From Kluyvera ascorbata ATCC 33433 (lineage in GTDB: Bacteria; Pseudomonadota; Gammaproteobacteria; Enterobacterales; Enterobacteriaceae), in contig NZ_JMPL01000002.1 of NCBI RefSeq assembly GCF_000735365.1, forward strand, positions 62,001 through 126,000: a DNA stretch of 64,000 nucleotides, read 5' to 3'. The position numbers and the translations under genes were made by a program. Below, one piece after another: positions 27,662 to 40,272 of the stretch. The notes beneath the pieces are model-generated. The model was not told the DNA's origin, ran no database searches, and was given only the letters and a program-made list of their open reading frames with translations. How positions within the stretch are numbered: position 1 is the first letter of the stretch; each line of letters starts with the position of its first letter.

Positions 27662-29161
27662 CAACCAGCCGGTGACGCTTTCCCAATACTGCTGCTCTTT
27701 TTCCAAATCGAGCAGCACCAGCGCGTTCTGGGTAAACCAGTCGTGCGGGAAGCAGAGCGTCCAGTGGTTCGCTTCCGTCGTCAGCTTCAGCGTCGGCGGC
27801 GTTGTCGTTGCCTGTCGCTGATTATTCAGCAGCACGCCAAGGCGCAGTAGCTGAATCATCGGCAGGAACTGTTTCTTTTTGAACAACGTAAAGCGCGGTA
27901 GCTCATCGAGCTTAATCGCCTTACGGTGGAAACGAACCAGCGTCGACATCAGGTACTGCTGCTCCTGGTTGAAGCCCGGCAGGTCGCTGTTTTGCAGAAT
28001 ATAGGCAGAGTGGCGATGCATACCGCTGTGGTTAATATTCAGCCCGACTTCATGCAGCATCGATGCCCATTTCAGCAGTGCGGTCAGCTGCGGATTGCCC
28101 AGTTTAGGGTTCTGCTCCAGCCACTGATCGTACATTTGCATGGTCGTTTCCAGTACGCGCTGCGCCTGTTCACGGTCGATGTTGTACTGATTTGCCAGGC
28201 TTTGCGCGGTGCGGCTGCGCACGTCCTGGTGACGGAAGCGGCCTTCCATTTCATACAGCACGCCTTCACGCAGCGCGCCGTCGGAAAGACGAAGCTCTTT
28301 AATCGCCAGCGAATCAAACACGCCGCAGAGAATCGCCAGCCCGGGTACGAACACGCCTTTACGTTCTTCCGACAGGCCAGGCAGACTGAGACTATTGAAG
28401 TTTTTATACTTCAGCACCTCTTCAACCAGCATCTCGAGTCGCTCTGGGGTAATAAACCCGTCCTTTTCGCCCATCTCGACCAGCACTTCATGCGCCGCTT
28501 TGATGGTGCCTGACGCGCCCATGGCAAAATTCCAGCCCTGAATACGGTACTGCCATGCCAGCGTCTCCAGCTTCTGCACCGCCGCAAGGCGAGCACGCTG
28601 GAAGTTCTCACGGTTGATGGTCCCGGCGAGGAAGAACTGTTGCGCAAAACTCACGCAGCCCATGCGACGGCTTTCAACCAGGCGAGGTTCAAAGTCTTCA
28701 CCGATCACCAGCTCAGTAGAGCCGCCGCCGATATCGATAACCAGCTTGCGGCCTTTTTCAGGCTGGGTGTGCTCTACGCCCATAAAAATCAGACGGGCTT
28801 CTTCGTTCCCGGAGATGATTTCAATGGGGTAAGGGATCACCTTTTCTGCACGCGTCAGAAACTCGGTGGCGTTCGCCGCCTGACGCAGGGTGTGAGTACC
28901 CACGATGCAAACGCTGGAAGGGGAGAACCCCTGTAGGCGTTCAGCAAACAGTGACAGGCAGCTCAGCCCGCGTTCAATCGCCTCTTCGCTCAGCATGTTG
29001 TTTTCATCCAGCCCATCGGCCAGATGAACGCGCTGCTTCAGACGGCCGATAATCTGCATCGCGCCGTCGACAACGCGCGCGATAACCATATGAAAACTGT
29101 TCGAACCGAGATCAACCGCCGCAAACTCCTGCGGCCGGGGTGCTTTGCTTTTTATTGGCAT
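27614..29161 (-). CDS. ppx: Exopolyphosphatase Ppx
   Basis: Processively releases phosphate from polyphosphate chains and, in the family, also acts on pppGpp. The 515-residue protein has the actin-like Ppx/GppA fold: [17 protein letters not shown] (phosphate 1 loop), catalytic Glu in the EARLIFMGV region, [12 protein letters not shown], and the C-terminal HD-like domain with [20 protein letters not shown] (shown in part). It lies 3 bp downstream of ppk in the conserved polyphosphate operon. Its last 48 bp overlap the converging pdeF gene. Confidence 0.97.
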   Translation of the reverse strand: MPIKSKAPRPQEFAAVDLGSNSFHMVIARVVDGAMQIIGRLKQRVHLADGLDENNMLSEEAIERGLSCLSLFAERLQGFSPSSVCIVGTHTLRQAANATEFLTRAEKVIPYPIEIISGNEEARLIFMGVEHTQPEKGRKLVIDIGGGSTELVIGEDFEPRLVESRRMGCVSFAQQFFLAGTINRENFQRARLAAVQKLETLAWQYRIQGWNFAMGASGTIKAAHEVLVEMGEKDGFITPERLEMLVEEVLKYKNFNSLSLPGLSEERKGVFVPGLAILCGVFDSLAIKELRLSDGALREGVLYEMEGRFRHQDVRSRTAQSLANQYNIDREQAQRVLETTMQMYDQWLEQNPKLGNPQLTALLKWASMLHEVGLNINHSGMHRHSAYILQNSDLPGFNQEQQYLMSTLVRFHRKAIKLDELPRFTLFKKKQFLPMIQLLRLGVLLNNQRQATTTPPTLKLTTEANHWTLCFPHDWFTQNALVLLDLEKEQQYWESVTGWLLKITEEREPDEVVAA

Positions 29162-29164
29162 AGG

Positions 29165-31225
29165 TTAGTCAGGTTGTTCAAGTAATTTGAGGTAATCGTA
29201 AATCGCCTGCTGCGCGCGGACCTTGCGTCGGTTACCGCGTGGCACATAGCGATTACTCAGTTCTTTATCAATAAAGCGGGCCTTCACCGTATCACTGAAC
29301 AGAATATCGATAATATCGAGGATCCGCTGTTTAAGACGCGGGTCGAGCAGCGGTGTGGCTACTTCGATACGGTAGTCGATATTTCGGGTCATCCAGTCAG
29401 CGGAGGAGAGATAAACGCGTTTATCGCCGCCGTTCTCAAAAATATAGATGCGATCGTGCTCAAGGAAACGGTCAACGATACTAATTACGCGAATATTATC
29501 GCTGATCCCTTCCAATTCTGGAATCAGAGAACACATGCCGCGGATGAGCAGATTAACCTGCACACCAGAACTGGAGGCCGCATACAGGCGATCGACCAGC
29601 CCTTTATCGACCAGGTTGTTCAGCTTCAGGGTGATCCCCGCGGCCTGGCCGTTTTGCGCATTGGCAATTTCACGGTCGATCATCTCGTAAAGCAGACGAC
29701 GGGAGTTCTGCGGCGATACCAGCAGGTAGTCGAAGGTGACCGGGCGGTACGGGTTCTCAATAAAGTTGAACACCCGACGCACTTCATTGGTGATACGGGC
29801 ATCGGCGGTGATTAACGAGTAGTCGGTGTAGATTCGCGCCGTTTTCTCGTTAAAGTTGCCGGTACCAATGTGCGCGTAGCGCACCACGTCATCGCCCTCT
29901 TTACGGGAGATAAGGAACAGCTTGGCGTGAATTTTCAGCCCCGGCGCGGAGAAGATAACGTGAACGCCCGCTTCGGTCAGGCGCTTCGCCCAATGGATGT
30001 TGGCTTCTTCATCAAAGCGTGCCTGCAGCTCCACGACTACGGTGACTTTTTTACCGTTATGGGCGGCATGGATCATCGCATCAATAATGCGTGAGTCTTT
30101 CGCCACGCGGTAGATATTGATCTTAATGGCCAGCACGCTCGGGTCAAACGAGGCCTGACGCAGCAGCTCGAGCACGTGCTCAAAGGTGTGGTACGGGTAG
30201 TAGAGCAGCACATCGCGTTCGCGAATGGCATCAAAGCCGTTGCGGAACTTATCAAACCAGACGTGGCGCAGGCGCGGCATCGGCTTGTTGACCAGGTTGG
30301 CTTTGCCGACGTTCGGGAAGCCAATAAAGTCTTTAAAGTTATGATAGCGACCGCCCGGCACGATGGAGTCGTAGCGGGAAATGGTCAGCTTTTTACGCAA
30401 CATTTCTACCATGGCGTCCGGCATATCGCGCTGATACACAAAGCGTACCGGCTCAGCGGTGAGACGCTGCTTCAGGCTCGAGGACATCAGCTCCATCAGG
30501 CTCGACTCCATCTCGTGTACCAGATCGTACTCGGCATCACGGGTCATTTTCATGGAGTAGGCGTTGAGGGCATCGTAGTCGAAGAAGCCTTTGAAGATGT
30601 CATCCAGACAGTAGCGAAGGATGTTATCGAGCAGGATCATCGGTTTACGACGGCGCGGCGTTTCGGGTGGCAGGTTAACGAAGCGCGGCACTTTATCTGA
30701 CGGGATCTCCAGCAGCGCGTAGTTGATCTCGTCGCCGCGGATGATTTCTACCGCTAGATAGGTGTAATCGTCTTTCAGGAACTGGACCAGGTCGGTCTCC
30801 CGGTTCAGCAGAATCGGGGTGATATGCTGGCGCAGATGCTGTTTAAAGTAGTGACGAAGCCAACCCTGTTGGTTAACGGAAAGCTGACGTTCGTTAATCA
30901 GGAAGATTTGGTTGCGGGCCATCTCCAGCAAGAGTTCGTTGTACAGGCCATCAAACTCTTGATCGGCTTTCAGCACCCGAGCCTGAATACGGCTCAGCAG
31001 GTGACGGGAATGCGTGGTTACGCCCTGTTCTTCACTAATGATGATGCGGCGCTTCAGCTCTGCAAAGCGGACCTTATAGAATTCGTCGAGGTTGTTGGAG
31101 TAGATCCCCAGAAAACGCATGCGCTCAATCAGCGGGTTACTTTTGTCTGCCGCTTCCTGGAGGACGCGCTCGTTGAATGACAACCAGCTCAGTTCTTTTT
31201 CGATGTACAGTTTTTCCTGACCCAT
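29165..31225 (-). CDS. ppk: Polyphosphate kinase 1
   Basis: Makes long-chain polyphosphate from ATP and, in reverse, ATP from polyphosphate; peripheral inner-membrane enzyme. The 686-residue protein has the N domain ([22 protein letters not shown], shown in part), head domain and two phospholipase-D-like catalytic domains with the autophosphorylated His in the region [18 protein letters not shown] and the second conserved His in [12 protein letters not shown]. Length fits the enterobacterial family. It is the first gene of ppk-ppx; the upstream gap contains a terminator of purMN and a REP. Confidence 0.97.
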   Translation of the reverse strand: MGQEKLYIEKELSWLSFNERVLQEAADKSNPLIERMRFLGIYSNNLDEFYKVRFAELKRRIIISEEQGVTTHSRHLLSRIQARVLKADQEFDGLYNELLLEMARNQIFLINERQLSVNQQGWLRHYFKQHLRQHITPILLNRETDLVQFLKDDYTYLAVEIIRGDEINYALLEIPSDKVPRFVNLPPETPRRRKPMILLDNILRYCLDDIFKGFFDYDALNAYSMKMTRDAEYDLVHEMESSLMELMSSSLKQRLTAEPVRFVYQRDMPDAMVEMLRKKLTISRYDSIVPGGRYHNFKDFIGFPNVGKANLVNKPMPRLRHVWFDKFRNGFDAIRERDVLLYYPYHTFEHVLELLRQASFDPSVLAIKINIYRVAKDSRIIDAMIHAAHNGKKVTVVVELQARFDEEANIHWAKRLTEAGVHVIFSAPGLKIHAKLFLISRKEGDDVVRYAHIGTGNFNEKTARIYTDYSLITADARITNEVRRVFNFIENPYRPVTFDYLLVSPQNSRRLLYEMIDREIANAQNGQAAGITLKLNNLVDKGLVDRLYAASSSGVQVNLLIRGMCSLIPELEGISDNIRVISIVDRFLEHDRIYIFENGGDKRVYLSSADWMTRNIDYRIEVATPLLDPRLKQRILDIIDILFSDTVKARFIDKELSNRYVPRGNRRKVRAQQAIYDYLKLLEQPD

Positions 31226-31347
31226 TACTACTTACACTCCGGTTTGTTCACGGGACGCGGCAAAGTCGTCTCACTGTTTATATTGCTAGCTTTGCCGGGC
31301 TATGTCCAACTGTGTCATCTAAGTATGACAGTTATCCTGATTTGCAT

Positions 31348-31373
31348 AAAAAAGAGGGCCATAAGGCCCTCTT
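31348..31373 (-). terminator. Terminator of purMN
   Basis: On the minus strand AAGAGGGCC pairs with GGCCCTCTT around TTAT, followed by TTTTTT (plus-strand 31348-31353). It lies downstream of purN after the REP element and upstream of ppk, so it ends purMN transcription. Confidence 0.85.
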
Positions 31374-31379
31374 AGTAAG

Positions 31380-31452
31380 GTAGCCCGGCCGAACGAAGTG
31401 ACGCCGGGGAGATACCCCGGAGTCGACGCTGACGCGTCTCGTCCGGGCTACA
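31380..31452. repeat. REP-like element downstream of purN
   Basis: The left part GTAGCCCGGCCGAACG ... GACGCCGGGG and the right part CCCCGGAGTC ... GTCCGGGCTAC form an inverted repeat closed by GATA. This is the TAGCCCGG sub-type, the same family as at 38745-38810 and 46710-46778. It sits between the purN stop codon and its terminator. Confidence 0.75.
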
Positions 31453-31456
31453 GGAT

Positions 31457-32095
31457 TTATTCTGCTGCATGGCCTTCCGGTGGCAGCTTCACGTCATCCA
31501 GCCAGGCATGGTTATCCTGCATCTTGAGACGACCATTGAGGAACCAGCCCACCACCAGAGGATAGATAGCGTGCTCCTGCGCCTGAACGCGAGAGGTGAT
31601 TTCCTCTTCATCATCGCCGTCGAAAACCGGTACCTTGGCCTGCAAAATGACCGGCCCGCCGTCCAGTTCTTCGGTAACAAAGTGCACCGATGTGCCGTGT
31701 TCCGTATCGCCGTTATCGAGCGCCTGACGATGGGTATTAAGCCCTGGGTATTTTGGCAACAGGGAAGGGTGGATGTTGAGCAGCTTGCCCTGATAGTGCT
31801 GAACGAACTCAGCGCTCAGAATGCGCATGTAGCCCGCCAGCACCACGACATCGGGCGCATAGGCGTCAATTTCATGCATCAGCTCGCGGTCAAAGGCTTC
31901 GCGGCTGGCAAACTGACTTGCCGCCAGCGCGTGCTGGGGAATGCCCGCCTCGCGCGCCCGCTCAAGGCCGAACGCATCGGCCTTGTTGCTGAATACCGCT
32001 CGAATGGTGCCAGGAATCCTTTTCTGCTCGCAGGCGTCAATTAGCGCCTGTAAGTTGCTGCCGCTGCCGGAAATCAGCACCACGATATTTTTCAT
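31457..32095 (-). CDS. purN: Phosphoribosylglycinamide formyltransferase PurN
   Basis: Transfers formyl from 10-formyl-THF to GAR in purine synthesis. The 212-residue protein has the phosphate loop ISGSGSNLQALIDACE, the catalytic His in LLNIHPSLLPKYPGL and the Asp-containing GTSVHFVTEELDGGPV. Its ATG follows the purM stop codon directly (TAA-ATG), so translation is coupled. It lies in the PurR-controlled purMN operon. Confidence 0.97.
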   Translation of the reverse strand: MKNIVVLISGSGSNLQALIDACEQKRIPGTIRAVFSNKADAFGLERAREAGIPQHALAASQFASREAFDRELMHEIDAYAPDVVVLAGYMRILSAEFVQHYQGKLLNIHPSLLPKYPGLNTHRQALDNGDTEHGTSVHFVTEELDGGPVILQAKVPVFDGDDEEEITSRVQAQEHAIYPLVVGWFLNGRLKMQDNHAWLDDVKLPPEGHAAE

Positions 32096-33208
<1,113 letters not shown>

Positions 33209-33291
33209 CTATTCTGATCCCAATTTTCGTGGCCCGGTTTTTCCATCGTTTCCATCAATATATCGGTCAAATATGATACTGCTCACGAAAA

Positions 33292-33305
33292 TGAAACCGG
33301 GTACA
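33292..33305 (+). promoter_or_regulatory. Half-matching AscG/GalR-like site
   Basis: TGAAACCGGGTACA carries an intact TGAAACCGG half and a poor second half. Its centre lies 57 bp from that of the stronger site at 33349-33362. It may be the second operator of a loop, or chance. Confidence 0.35.
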
Positions 33306-33348
33306 CCCTTGTTCTTGCATCCATTACGGCGAATCCACATCATGTCAC

Positions 33349-33362
33349 TGAAACCGGTTTCT
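33349..33362 (+). promoter_or_regulatory. AscG-like operator upstream of the beta-glucoside genes
   Basis: TGAAACCGGTTTCT contains the perfect palindrome GAAACCGGTTTC and differs in one base from the AscG-type box TGAAACCGGTTTCA that I recall for the LacI-family beta-glucoside regulator. It is about 60 bp upstream of the kinase ATG, a plausible repressor position. No cognate regulator gene is visible next to it. Confidence 0.6.
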
Positions 33363-33420
33363 GTCTTTGTTTCAGCAGAGCCAATAGCAGATGTGAAAAC
33401 GGCCACAAGGGATGAACGGA

Positions 33421-34311
33421 ATGAAGATTGCTGCCTTTGATATTGGAGGTACGGCGTTAAAGATGGGCGTTGTTGCCGCAAGCGGTGAACTGCTCGAAAA
33501 AGGAAAACAGCCCATCAGCGACAGCGATGGCGACCAGATTCTGGCGGTAATGGAAAGTTGGATTGCGGCCCATCCTGAATGCACCGGTATCGCTATCAGC
33601 GCGCCGGGCTACGTTAACCCCCATACCGGTTATATCGAAATGGGCGGTGCCATTCGTAAATTCGATAACTTTGCCATTAACGCGTGGCTGGAAGAACGAA
33701 CCGGGCTTCCGGTCGCTATTGAGAACGATGCGAACTGTGTGCTGTTGGCCGAGCGCTGGCAGGGCAAGGCTCGCGATATGGCTAACTGCCTGGTGATGAC
33801 CATCGGCACCGGCATCGGCGGCGCTATCTTCTGTAACAACCAACTGGTGCACGGCGCCCGTTTTCGCGCTGGCGAATTCGGATATATGCAAACCACCCGT
33901 CCCGGCTCTCGCGACGTCCGTCGCTACTCGATGAATGAAAACTGCACGTTGCGCGTGCTGCGCTATCGCTACGCGCAGCATATCGGCAAAACGCTGGACG
34001 AGGTGACGGGCGAGGAAATTTTTGACCGCTTTGAGGCGGGGGATGCCGTCTGCCAGCGACTGGTGTCGGAGTTTCTCAATGATATCGGCACCGGCCTTTA
34101 TAACCTGGTGAACCTGTTTGACCCGCAGACCATTTTCATTGGTGGCGGCATCGTGGAGCGGCCTGGCTTCCTGGCGCTGATGCGCGAACATCTGGCCTGG
34201 TTCGGCATCGCTGAATATATCGATACCGTCAGCCACGGCAACGATGCCGGGCTTATCGGCGCGGTTTACCATTTCAATCAGCACTATTCGCAGCGACAAC
34301 TTACTGTTTAA
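33421..34311 (+). CDS. ROK-family beta-glucoside kinase, BglK-like
   Basis: Sugar kinase that in Klebsiella BglK phosphorylates cellobiose and other beta-glucosides with ATP at C6 of the non-reducing glucose. The 296-residue protein has the ATP loop FDIGGTALKMGVV, the catalytic Asp in AIENDANCVLLAE and MTIGTGIGGAIF. The ROK zinc motif (CxCGxxGC) is absent, as in Klebsiella BglK as I recall it. ATG 33421 is chosen over 33412 because AAGGG lies at 33407-33411, 9 bp before 33421. It is followed 12 bp later by a GH1 gene. Together they would handle a disaccharide entering unphosphorylated. E. coli has no such pair between purM and upp. Confidence 0.85.
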   Translation: MKIAAFDIGGTALKMGVVAASGELLEKGKQPISDSDGDQILAVMESWIAAHPECTGIAISAPGYVNPHTGYIEMGGAIRKFDNFAINAWLEERTGLPVAIENDANCVLLAERWQGKARDMANCLVMTIGTGIGGAIFCNNQLVHGARFRAGEFGYMQTTRPGSRDVRRYSMNENCTLRVLRYRYAQHIGKTLDEVTGEEIFDRFEAGDAVCQRLVSEFLNDIGTGLYNLVNLFDPQTIFIGGGIVERPGFLALMREHLAWFGIAEYIDTVSHGNDAGLIGAVYHFNQHYSQRQLTV

Positions 34312-35754
<1,443 letters not shown>

Positions 35755-35774
35755 CTCGCTGAATACGTAATATA

Positions 35775-35801
35775 AAACCCCGCGAGTCGGGGTTTATTTT
35801 T
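35775..35801 (+). terminator. Terminator after the GH1 gene
   Basis: AAACCCCG (35775-35782), loop CGAGT, CGGGGTTT (35788-35795), then ATTTTT. It is a canonical intrinsic terminator that separates the beta-glucoside genes from upp. Confidence 0.85.
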
Positions 35802-35890
35802 ATCCTGTCTTATACTCTCTGAGGACCCATTCGCCGCTTTGCTTGATCCTGGTCAATCATCATAGGTATGGCGCAATCGGAAAAAAGCGG

Positions 35891-35912
35891 TATAATCCCG
35901 CGATTTTTTTTG
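35891..35912 (+). promoter_or_regulatory. upp promoter with UTP-sensitive start signature
   Basis: A perfect TATAAT at 35891-35896 is followed by CCCGC and the start tract GATTTTTTTTG (35902-35912). E. coli upp has the same initially transcribed sequence. There, start choice and slippage on the T-run make expression fall when UTP is high. The -35 region is weak. The mechanism is established for E. coli; that it holds here is inferred from identity of the tract. Confidence 0.8.
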
Positions 35913-35940
35913 TGGCTGCCCCATCTAAAGGAGAAAGAGA

Positions 35941-36567
35941 ATGAAGATTGTGGAAGTTAAACACCCACTCGTCAAACACAAGCTGGGCCTGATGCGCGAG
36001 AACGACATCAGCACCAAACGCTTCCGTGAACTCGCCTCCGAAGTCGGCAGCCTGCTGACTTATGAAGCTACCGCCGGTCTGGAAACCGAGAAAGTGACCA
36101 TCGAAGGCTGGAACGGTCCGGTAGAAATCGACCAGATCAAAGGTAAGAAAATTACCGTTGTGCCAATCCTGCGTGCAGGCCTGGGCATGATGGACGGCGT
36201 ACTGGAAAACGTACCAAGCGCGCGTATCAGCGTGGTCGGTATGTACCGCGACGAAGAGACGCTGGAGCCGGTTCCTTACTTCCAGAAGCTGGTCTCTAAT
36301 ATCGATGAGCGTATGGCGCTGATCGTTGACCCAATGCTGGCAACCGGCGGTTCCGTTATCGCTACCATCGACCTGCTGAAAAAAGCGGGCTGCTCCAGCA
36401 TTAAGGTGCTGGTGCTGGTAGCTGCGCCGGAAGGTATCGCGGCGCTGGAAAAAGCGCATCCGGACATCGAGCTGTACACCGCGTCGATTGACCAGGGCCT
36501 GAACGAGCACGGATACATTATTCCGGGCCTCGGCGATGCCGGCGATAAGATTTTTGGTACTAAGTAA
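35941..36567 (+). CDS. upp: Uracil phosphoribosyltransferase
   Basis: Salvages uracil to UMP with PRPP in the cytoplasm. The 208-residue protein has the PRPP loop [18 protein letters not shown] and the C-terminal uracil-binding hood [20 protein letters not shown]. The length equals E. coli Upp, and the start follows AAAGGAGAAAGAG. It is first in the upp-uraA pair; a terminator-like hairpin lies between them. Confidence 0.98.
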   Translation: MKIVEVKHPLVKHKLGLMRENDISTKRFRELASEVGSLLTYEATAGLETEKVTIEGWNGPVEIDQIKGKKITVVPILRAGLGMMDGVLENVPSARISVVGMYRDEETLEPVPYFQKLVSNIDERMALIVDPMLATGGSVIATIDLLKKAGCSSIKVLVLVAAPEGIAALEKAHPDIELYTASIDQGLNEHGYIIPGLGDAGDKIFGTK

Positions 36568-36583
36568 ACGAAAAATAAAAAGA

Positions 36584-36610
36584 GCCGACTTTGATAGTCG
36601 GCTTTTTTTT
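36584..36610 (+). terminator. Intrinsic terminator/attenuator between upp and uraA
   Basis: GCCGACT (36584-36590), loop TTGAT, AGTCGGC (36596-36602), then eight T residues. It is strong enough to end many transcripts, so uraA may receive only read-through or have its own promoter. Confidence 0.85.
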
Positions 36611-36650
36611 GAATAAAAAAACTGAGACTAATAACACAGAGGAAAACACA

Positions 36651-37940
36651 ATGACGCGCCGTGCAATTGGGGTAAGCGAAAGACCACCGTTGTTACAGAC
36701 CATCCCGCTTAGCTTGCAGCATTTATTCGCCATGTTTGGCGCAACCGTGCTGGTGCCAGTCCTGTTTCACATCAACCCGGCCACCGTCCTGCTGTTCAAC
36801 GGTCTCGGGACGCTGCTGTACCTCTTCATCTGTAAAGGCAAAATCCCGGCTTATCTGGGCTCCAGCTTTGCCTTTATCTCCCCGGTACTGCTGCTGCTGC
36901 CGTTAGGCTACGAAGTGGCGCTGGGCGGCTTTATTATGTGCGGCGTGCTGTTCTGCCTGGTCTCCTTCATCGTGAAAAAAGCGGGCACCGGCTGGCTTGA
37001 CGTGATGTTCCCCCCTGCGGCGATGGGCGCAATCGTTGCCGTTATTGGCCTGGAACTGGCGGGCGTTGCGGCTAACATGGCGGGTCTGTTGCCGCCGGAC
37101 GGTCAGTCTGCGGATACTAAAACCATCATCATCTCCTTGGTGACGCTGGGGGTAACCGTGTTTGGCTCGGTACTGTTCCGTGGCTTCCTGGCTATTATCC
37201 CGATTCTTATCGGCGTGCTGGTGGGCTATGCGCTCTCCTTCGTGATGGGCGTCGTGGACACCACCCCGATTGCCGAGGCGCACTGGTTCGCGCTGCCAAC
37301 CTTCTATACCCCACGCTTTGAGTGGTTTGCCATCTTTACTATCCTGCCAGCGGCGCTGGTGGTCATTGCCGAACACGTCGGCCACCTGGTGGTGACGGCG
37401 AACATCGTCAAGAAAGACCTGATTCGTGACCCGGGCCTGCACCGCTCGATGTTTGCTAACGGTCTCTCCACCGTGATCTCCGGTTTCTTTGGCTCTACCC
37501 CGAACACCACCTACGGCGAAAACATCGGCGTGATGGCGATTACTCGCGTGTACAGCACCTGGGTTATCGGCGGTGCGGCAATCATTGCGATTCTGCTCTC
37601 CTGCGTTGGTAAGCTGGCGGCGGCGATTCAGATTATCCCACTGCCGGTCATGGGCGGTGTTTCTCTGCTGCTGTACGGGGTCATCGGGGCTTCCGGTATC
37701 CGCGTGCTGATCGAATCCAAAGTGGACTACAGCAAAGCGCAGAACCTGATCCTGACCTCCGTTATCCTGATCATCGGCGTGAGCGGCGCGAAAGTGCACA
37801 TCGGCGCGGCTGAGCTGAAAGGCATGGCGCTGGCGACGATCGTGGGTATTTGTCTGAGTCTGGTCTTCAAACTGATCAGCGTCCTACGCCCGGAAGAAGT
37901 GGTGCTGGACGCGGAAGACAGTGAAACCTCTAAGTCGTGA
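36651..37940 (+). CDS. uraA: Uracil:proton symporter UraA
   Basis: Inner-membrane NCS2/NAT-family uracil importer that supplies Upp. The 429-residue protein has 14 membrane segments and the NAT motif region near [20 protein letters not shown] (shown in part), with the conserved Glu-His residues in [14 protein letters not shown]. The ATG at 36651 gives [20 protein letters not shown], the E. coli N-terminus, behind GAGGAAAACAC. An in-frame start at 36591 lies inside the terminator and is rejected. Confidence 0.97.
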   Translation: MTRRAIGVSERPPLLQTIPLSLQHLFAMFGATVLVPVLFHINPATVLLFNGLGTLLYLFICKGKIPAYLGSSFAFISPVLLLLPLGYEVALGGFIMCGVLFCLVSFIVKKAGTGWLDVMFPPAAMGAIVAVIGLELAGVAANMAGLLPPDGQSADTKTIIISLVTLGVTVFGSVLFRGFLAIIPILIGVLVGYALSFVMGVVDTTPIAEAHWFALPTFYTPRFEWFAIFTILPAALVVIAEHVGHLVVTANIVKKDLIRDPGLHRSMFANGLSTVISGFFGSTPNTTYGENIGVMAITRVYSTWVIGGAAIIAILLSCVGKLAAAIQIIPLPVMGGVSLLLYGVIGASGIRVLIESKVDYSKAQNLILTSVILIIGVSGAKVHIGAAELKGMALATIVGICLSLVFKLISVLRPEEVVLDAEDSETSKS

Positions 37941-37948
37941 TCCTAAAG

Positions 37949-37972
37949 CCGGGCGGATCGCCGCCCGGTTCT
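37949..37972 (+). terminator. Hairpin after uraA
   Basis: CCGGGCGG (37949-37956), loop ATCG, CCGCCCGG (37961-37968), then TTCTCTCC. It is a strong GC stem with a short T-run, so partial termination before hda is likely. Confidence 0.6.
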
Positions 37973-38035
37973 CTCCCCAGCTATTTCTGTGTTAAACTCT
38001 TCCCGTTTTTTCGTAAGCCCATGTTGAGGTCTCCT

Positions 38036-38737
38036 CTGAACGCACCGGCACAGCTCTCTTTGCCACTTTATCTTCCTGATGATGAAACCTTTGCGAGTTT
38101 CTTCCCAGGCGATAACCCTTCTTTACTTGCTGCACTGCAAAACGTGCTGCGGCAGGAACACAGCGGATACATCTATATCTGGGCGCGCGAAGGCGCCGGG
38201 CGCAGCCATTTGCTGCATGCGGCCTGTGCAGAACTCTCCCAGCGCGGCGATGCCGTGGGCTACGTTCCGCTGGATAAACGCACCTGGTTTGTGCCGGAAG
38301 TGCTGGAAGGGATGGAGCAGCTTTCGCTGGTTTGCATCGATAACATCGAGTGCGTGGCGGGAGACGAATTGTGGGAAATGGCGATTTTTAATCTCTATAA
38401 CCGGATCTTAGAGTCGGGCAACACCCGCTTGCTGATCACCGGCGATCGTCCGCCGCGTCAGTTGAATTTGGGCCTGCCGGATCTTGCTTCGCGCCTCGAC
38501 TGGGGGCAAATCTACAAGCTCCAGCCGCTGTCTGATGAAGATAAATTACAGGCCTTGCAATTACGTGCTCGTCTGCGCGGCTTTGAAATGCCGGACGATG
38601 TGTGTCGCTTCATGCTTAAACGCCTGGATCGCGAAATGCGCACGCTGTTCCAGACGCTGGATCAGCTCGATCATGCCTCCATTACCGCTCAGCGCAAGCT
38701 AACCATTCCGTTTGTGAAAGAGATTCTGAAGCTGTAG
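38036..38737 (+). CDS. hda: DnaA regulatory inactivator Hda (CTG start)
   Basis: AAA+ protein that with the loaded beta clamp triggers hydrolysis of DnaA-bound ATP and so limits re-initiation. The 233-residue protein begins [13 protein letters not shown] in-frame, with the clamp-binding motif QLSLPL at the N-terminus. AAA features include [14 protein letters not shown] (Walker A), [10 protein letters not shown] (Walker B) and the arginine-finger region [13 protein letters not shown]. coli hda starts at CTG. Here a CTG sits 6 bp after TGAGG, an ideal spacing, and gives the same length. An in-frame ATG at 38021 has no comparable ribosome site. Confidence 0.93.
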   Translation: MNAPAQLSLPLYLPDDETFASFFPGDNPSLLAALQNVLRQEHSGYIYIWAREGAGRSHLLHAACAELSQRGDAVGYVPLDKRTWFVPEVLEGMEQLSLVCIDNIECVAGDELWEMAIFNLYNRILESGNTRLLITGDRPPRQLNLGLPDLASRLDWGQIYKLQPLSDEDKLQALQLRARLRGFEMPDDVCRFMLKRLDREMRTLFQTLDQLDHASITAQRKLTIPFVKEILKL

Positions 38738-38744
38738 TACATTT

Positions 38745-38810
38745 CCCGGCGGCGCTTCGCTTGGCCGGGCTACACGAAGCAGTAGCCCGGCCGAACGCAG
38801 TGACGCCGGG
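38745..38810. repeat. BIME of the TAGCCCGG sub-type
   Basis: Unit 1, CCCGGCGGCGCTTCGC ... CCGGGCTAC (38745-38773), and unit 2, GTAGCCCGGCCGAACG ... GACGCCGGG (38782-38810), are inverted copies separated by 8 bp. The pair sits between the converging hda and M17 peptidase genes, ending 1 bp before the latter's stop codon. Confidence 0.8.
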
Positions 38811-38811
38811 T

Positions 38812-40269
38812 TTACTCTCTAATATCCAGATCGTTAAGCAAATGCTGCATCAGCAGCGGAATTGGCCTGCCTGATGCCACGCTTTTCCCCCCTTCGCGCC
38901 ACAGCGCCGTACCGCTGACATCCAGATGCGCCCACGGAATATCTGCCGGGCAGAAGTGGTGAAGCAGCCAGGCCGCAGAGGCGCTGATCGCTGCGTTGTT
39001 GGTCGGCGTATTGCATAGATCGGCAATGGCGCTCTCCGTTTGCTTTTTCAACCTGGCATCCAGCGGCAGCGACCAGACTTCATCGCCGCTCTGTTCCCCG
39101 GCGGTGGTTAAGGCCGAACGCAACGCGTTATCCTGGGTCATCAGCCCGCTCAGATCATAGCCCAGCGCTTTAACCACAGCACCGGTTAGCGTGGCGAGGT
39201 CGATAATATACTGCGTTTGCGCATGACGCTGGCTGGCCCAGGCGATAGCGTCGGAGAGCACCAGGCGGCCTTCGGCGTCGGTATTATTAATTTCCACCGT
39301 CATGCCGTTACAGGCGCGGGCCACGCTGCCCGGCTGCATGGCGTCGGGGCCGATGGCGTTTTCCGCCAGCGCCAGCACGCCCATCACCCGCACCGGTAAT
39401 TTAAGCTCAGCGATGCAAAGCATCAGCCCAAGGACGTTGGCTGCACCGCACATGTCATACTTCATGGTGTACATGCCCGCGCCTTCTTTCAGCCACAGGC
39501 CGCCAGTGTCGAAAGTTACGCCCTTGCCGACATAGCTGCGCACCGGGCCATGGCTTGCCCCTTCATAATGAATGGCTAGCAGGCGCGGTGGGCGGCTGGC
39601 ACCTTTGCCTACCGCATGCAGCAGGCCAAGGCTTTGCTCGACAATGGCCTTTTCATCCAGCACTTCACAACGCAGGGTAGGGAAGGGGGCGCACAGACGC
39701 AGGGCTTCTTCCACCACATACTGCGGCGTGCACTGCTCGGAAGGGGTATCCGCCAGGCGGCGGGCGGCAATCATGCCGTTGGCTATCGCCTGCTGTTGGC
39801 TGAACAGGGTTTCAAGACGTGCCTGTTCAGCGTCGGAACAGAAAGCATCAATATGCGTCAGGCGTACATCGCTTCGTGCGGACGTTTTTAGCCCGAGGTC
39901 CGTCAAGGTGTGGGCCTGGTTAAACAGGAAACGCAACGTTTTAGTCAGGACCGTGTTGTGAATGTGCGTACAGTCGAGCAGCACGTTGCTGCATATCGGC
40001 GTGGCAAACAGCGGACGCAGGAAGGTGAGCAGCGAGTCGGTCAGGCTGTCCTGCCAGGCGTTTTGCGGCACGATGGTGATACGGGCGAATGGCCCACAGC
40101 CGAAACCGGTGTCCGCCAGCTTTCCCTGGGCTGCGCGCGCCGTCATCTCGGCAATAAGCGGGTTATTGCGCAGCACATCCTGCTGGAGCAAAGGGCTGTC
40201 GGGCCAGGTGATGAGATGGCTCTGTTCTTGCTCGCTTCCGAGCGTCGTCACTAAGCGGTAGTTAATCAT
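38812..40269 (-). CDS. M17-family leucyl aminopeptidase
   Basis: Cytoplasmic di-zinc/manganese aminopeptidase. The 485-residue protein keeps every catalytic residue of PepA at a constant offset of 21: Lys249, Asp254, Lys261 (VGKGVTFDTGGLWLKEGAG, shown in part), Asp272 (MKYDMCGAA), Asp331, Glu333 and Arg335 (NNTDAEGRLVLSDA). The N-terminal domain is divergent from PepA and PepB. There is no signal peptide. It starts 3 bp after the stop of the glycosylasparaginase gene, so the two are translated from one transcript with the PTS permease. It may trim peptides or release amino acids from an imported glycopeptide. E. coli has no gene here between hda and yfgD. Confidence 0.9.
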   Translation of the reverse strand: MINYRLVTTLGSEQEQSHLITWPDSPLLQQDVLRNNPLIAEMTARAAQGKLADTGFGCGPFARITIVPQNAWQDSLTDSLLTFLRPLFATPICSNVLLDCTHIHNTVLTKTLRFLFNQAHTLTDLGLKTSARSDVRLTHIDAFCSDAEQARLETLFSQQQAIANGMIAARRLADTPSEQCTPQYVVEEALRLCAPFPTLRCEVLDEKAIVEQSLGLLHAVGKGASRPPRLLAIHYEGASHGPVRSYVGKGVTFDTGGLWLKEGAGMYTMKYDMCGAANVLGLMLCIAELKLPVRVMGVLALAENAIGPDAMQPGSVARACNGMTVEINNTDAEGRLVLSDAIAWASQRHAQTQYIIDLATLTGAVVKALGYDLSGLMTQDNALRSALTTAGEQSGDEVWSLPLDARLKKQTESAIADLCNTPTNNAAISASAAWLLHHFCPADIPWAHLDVSGTALWREGGKSVASGRPIPLLMQHLLNDLDIRE

Positions 40270-40272
40270 CGT

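Noticed and set aside
36903-37799. 298-codon open frame antisense to uraA
   Set aside because: His/Gln/Asp-rich shadow of a membrane protein gene; no start signals.
37937-38035. Longer Hda start at 37937 or ATG 38021
   Set aside because: The extra residues have no family match, and the TGAGG site is placed for the CTG at 38036.
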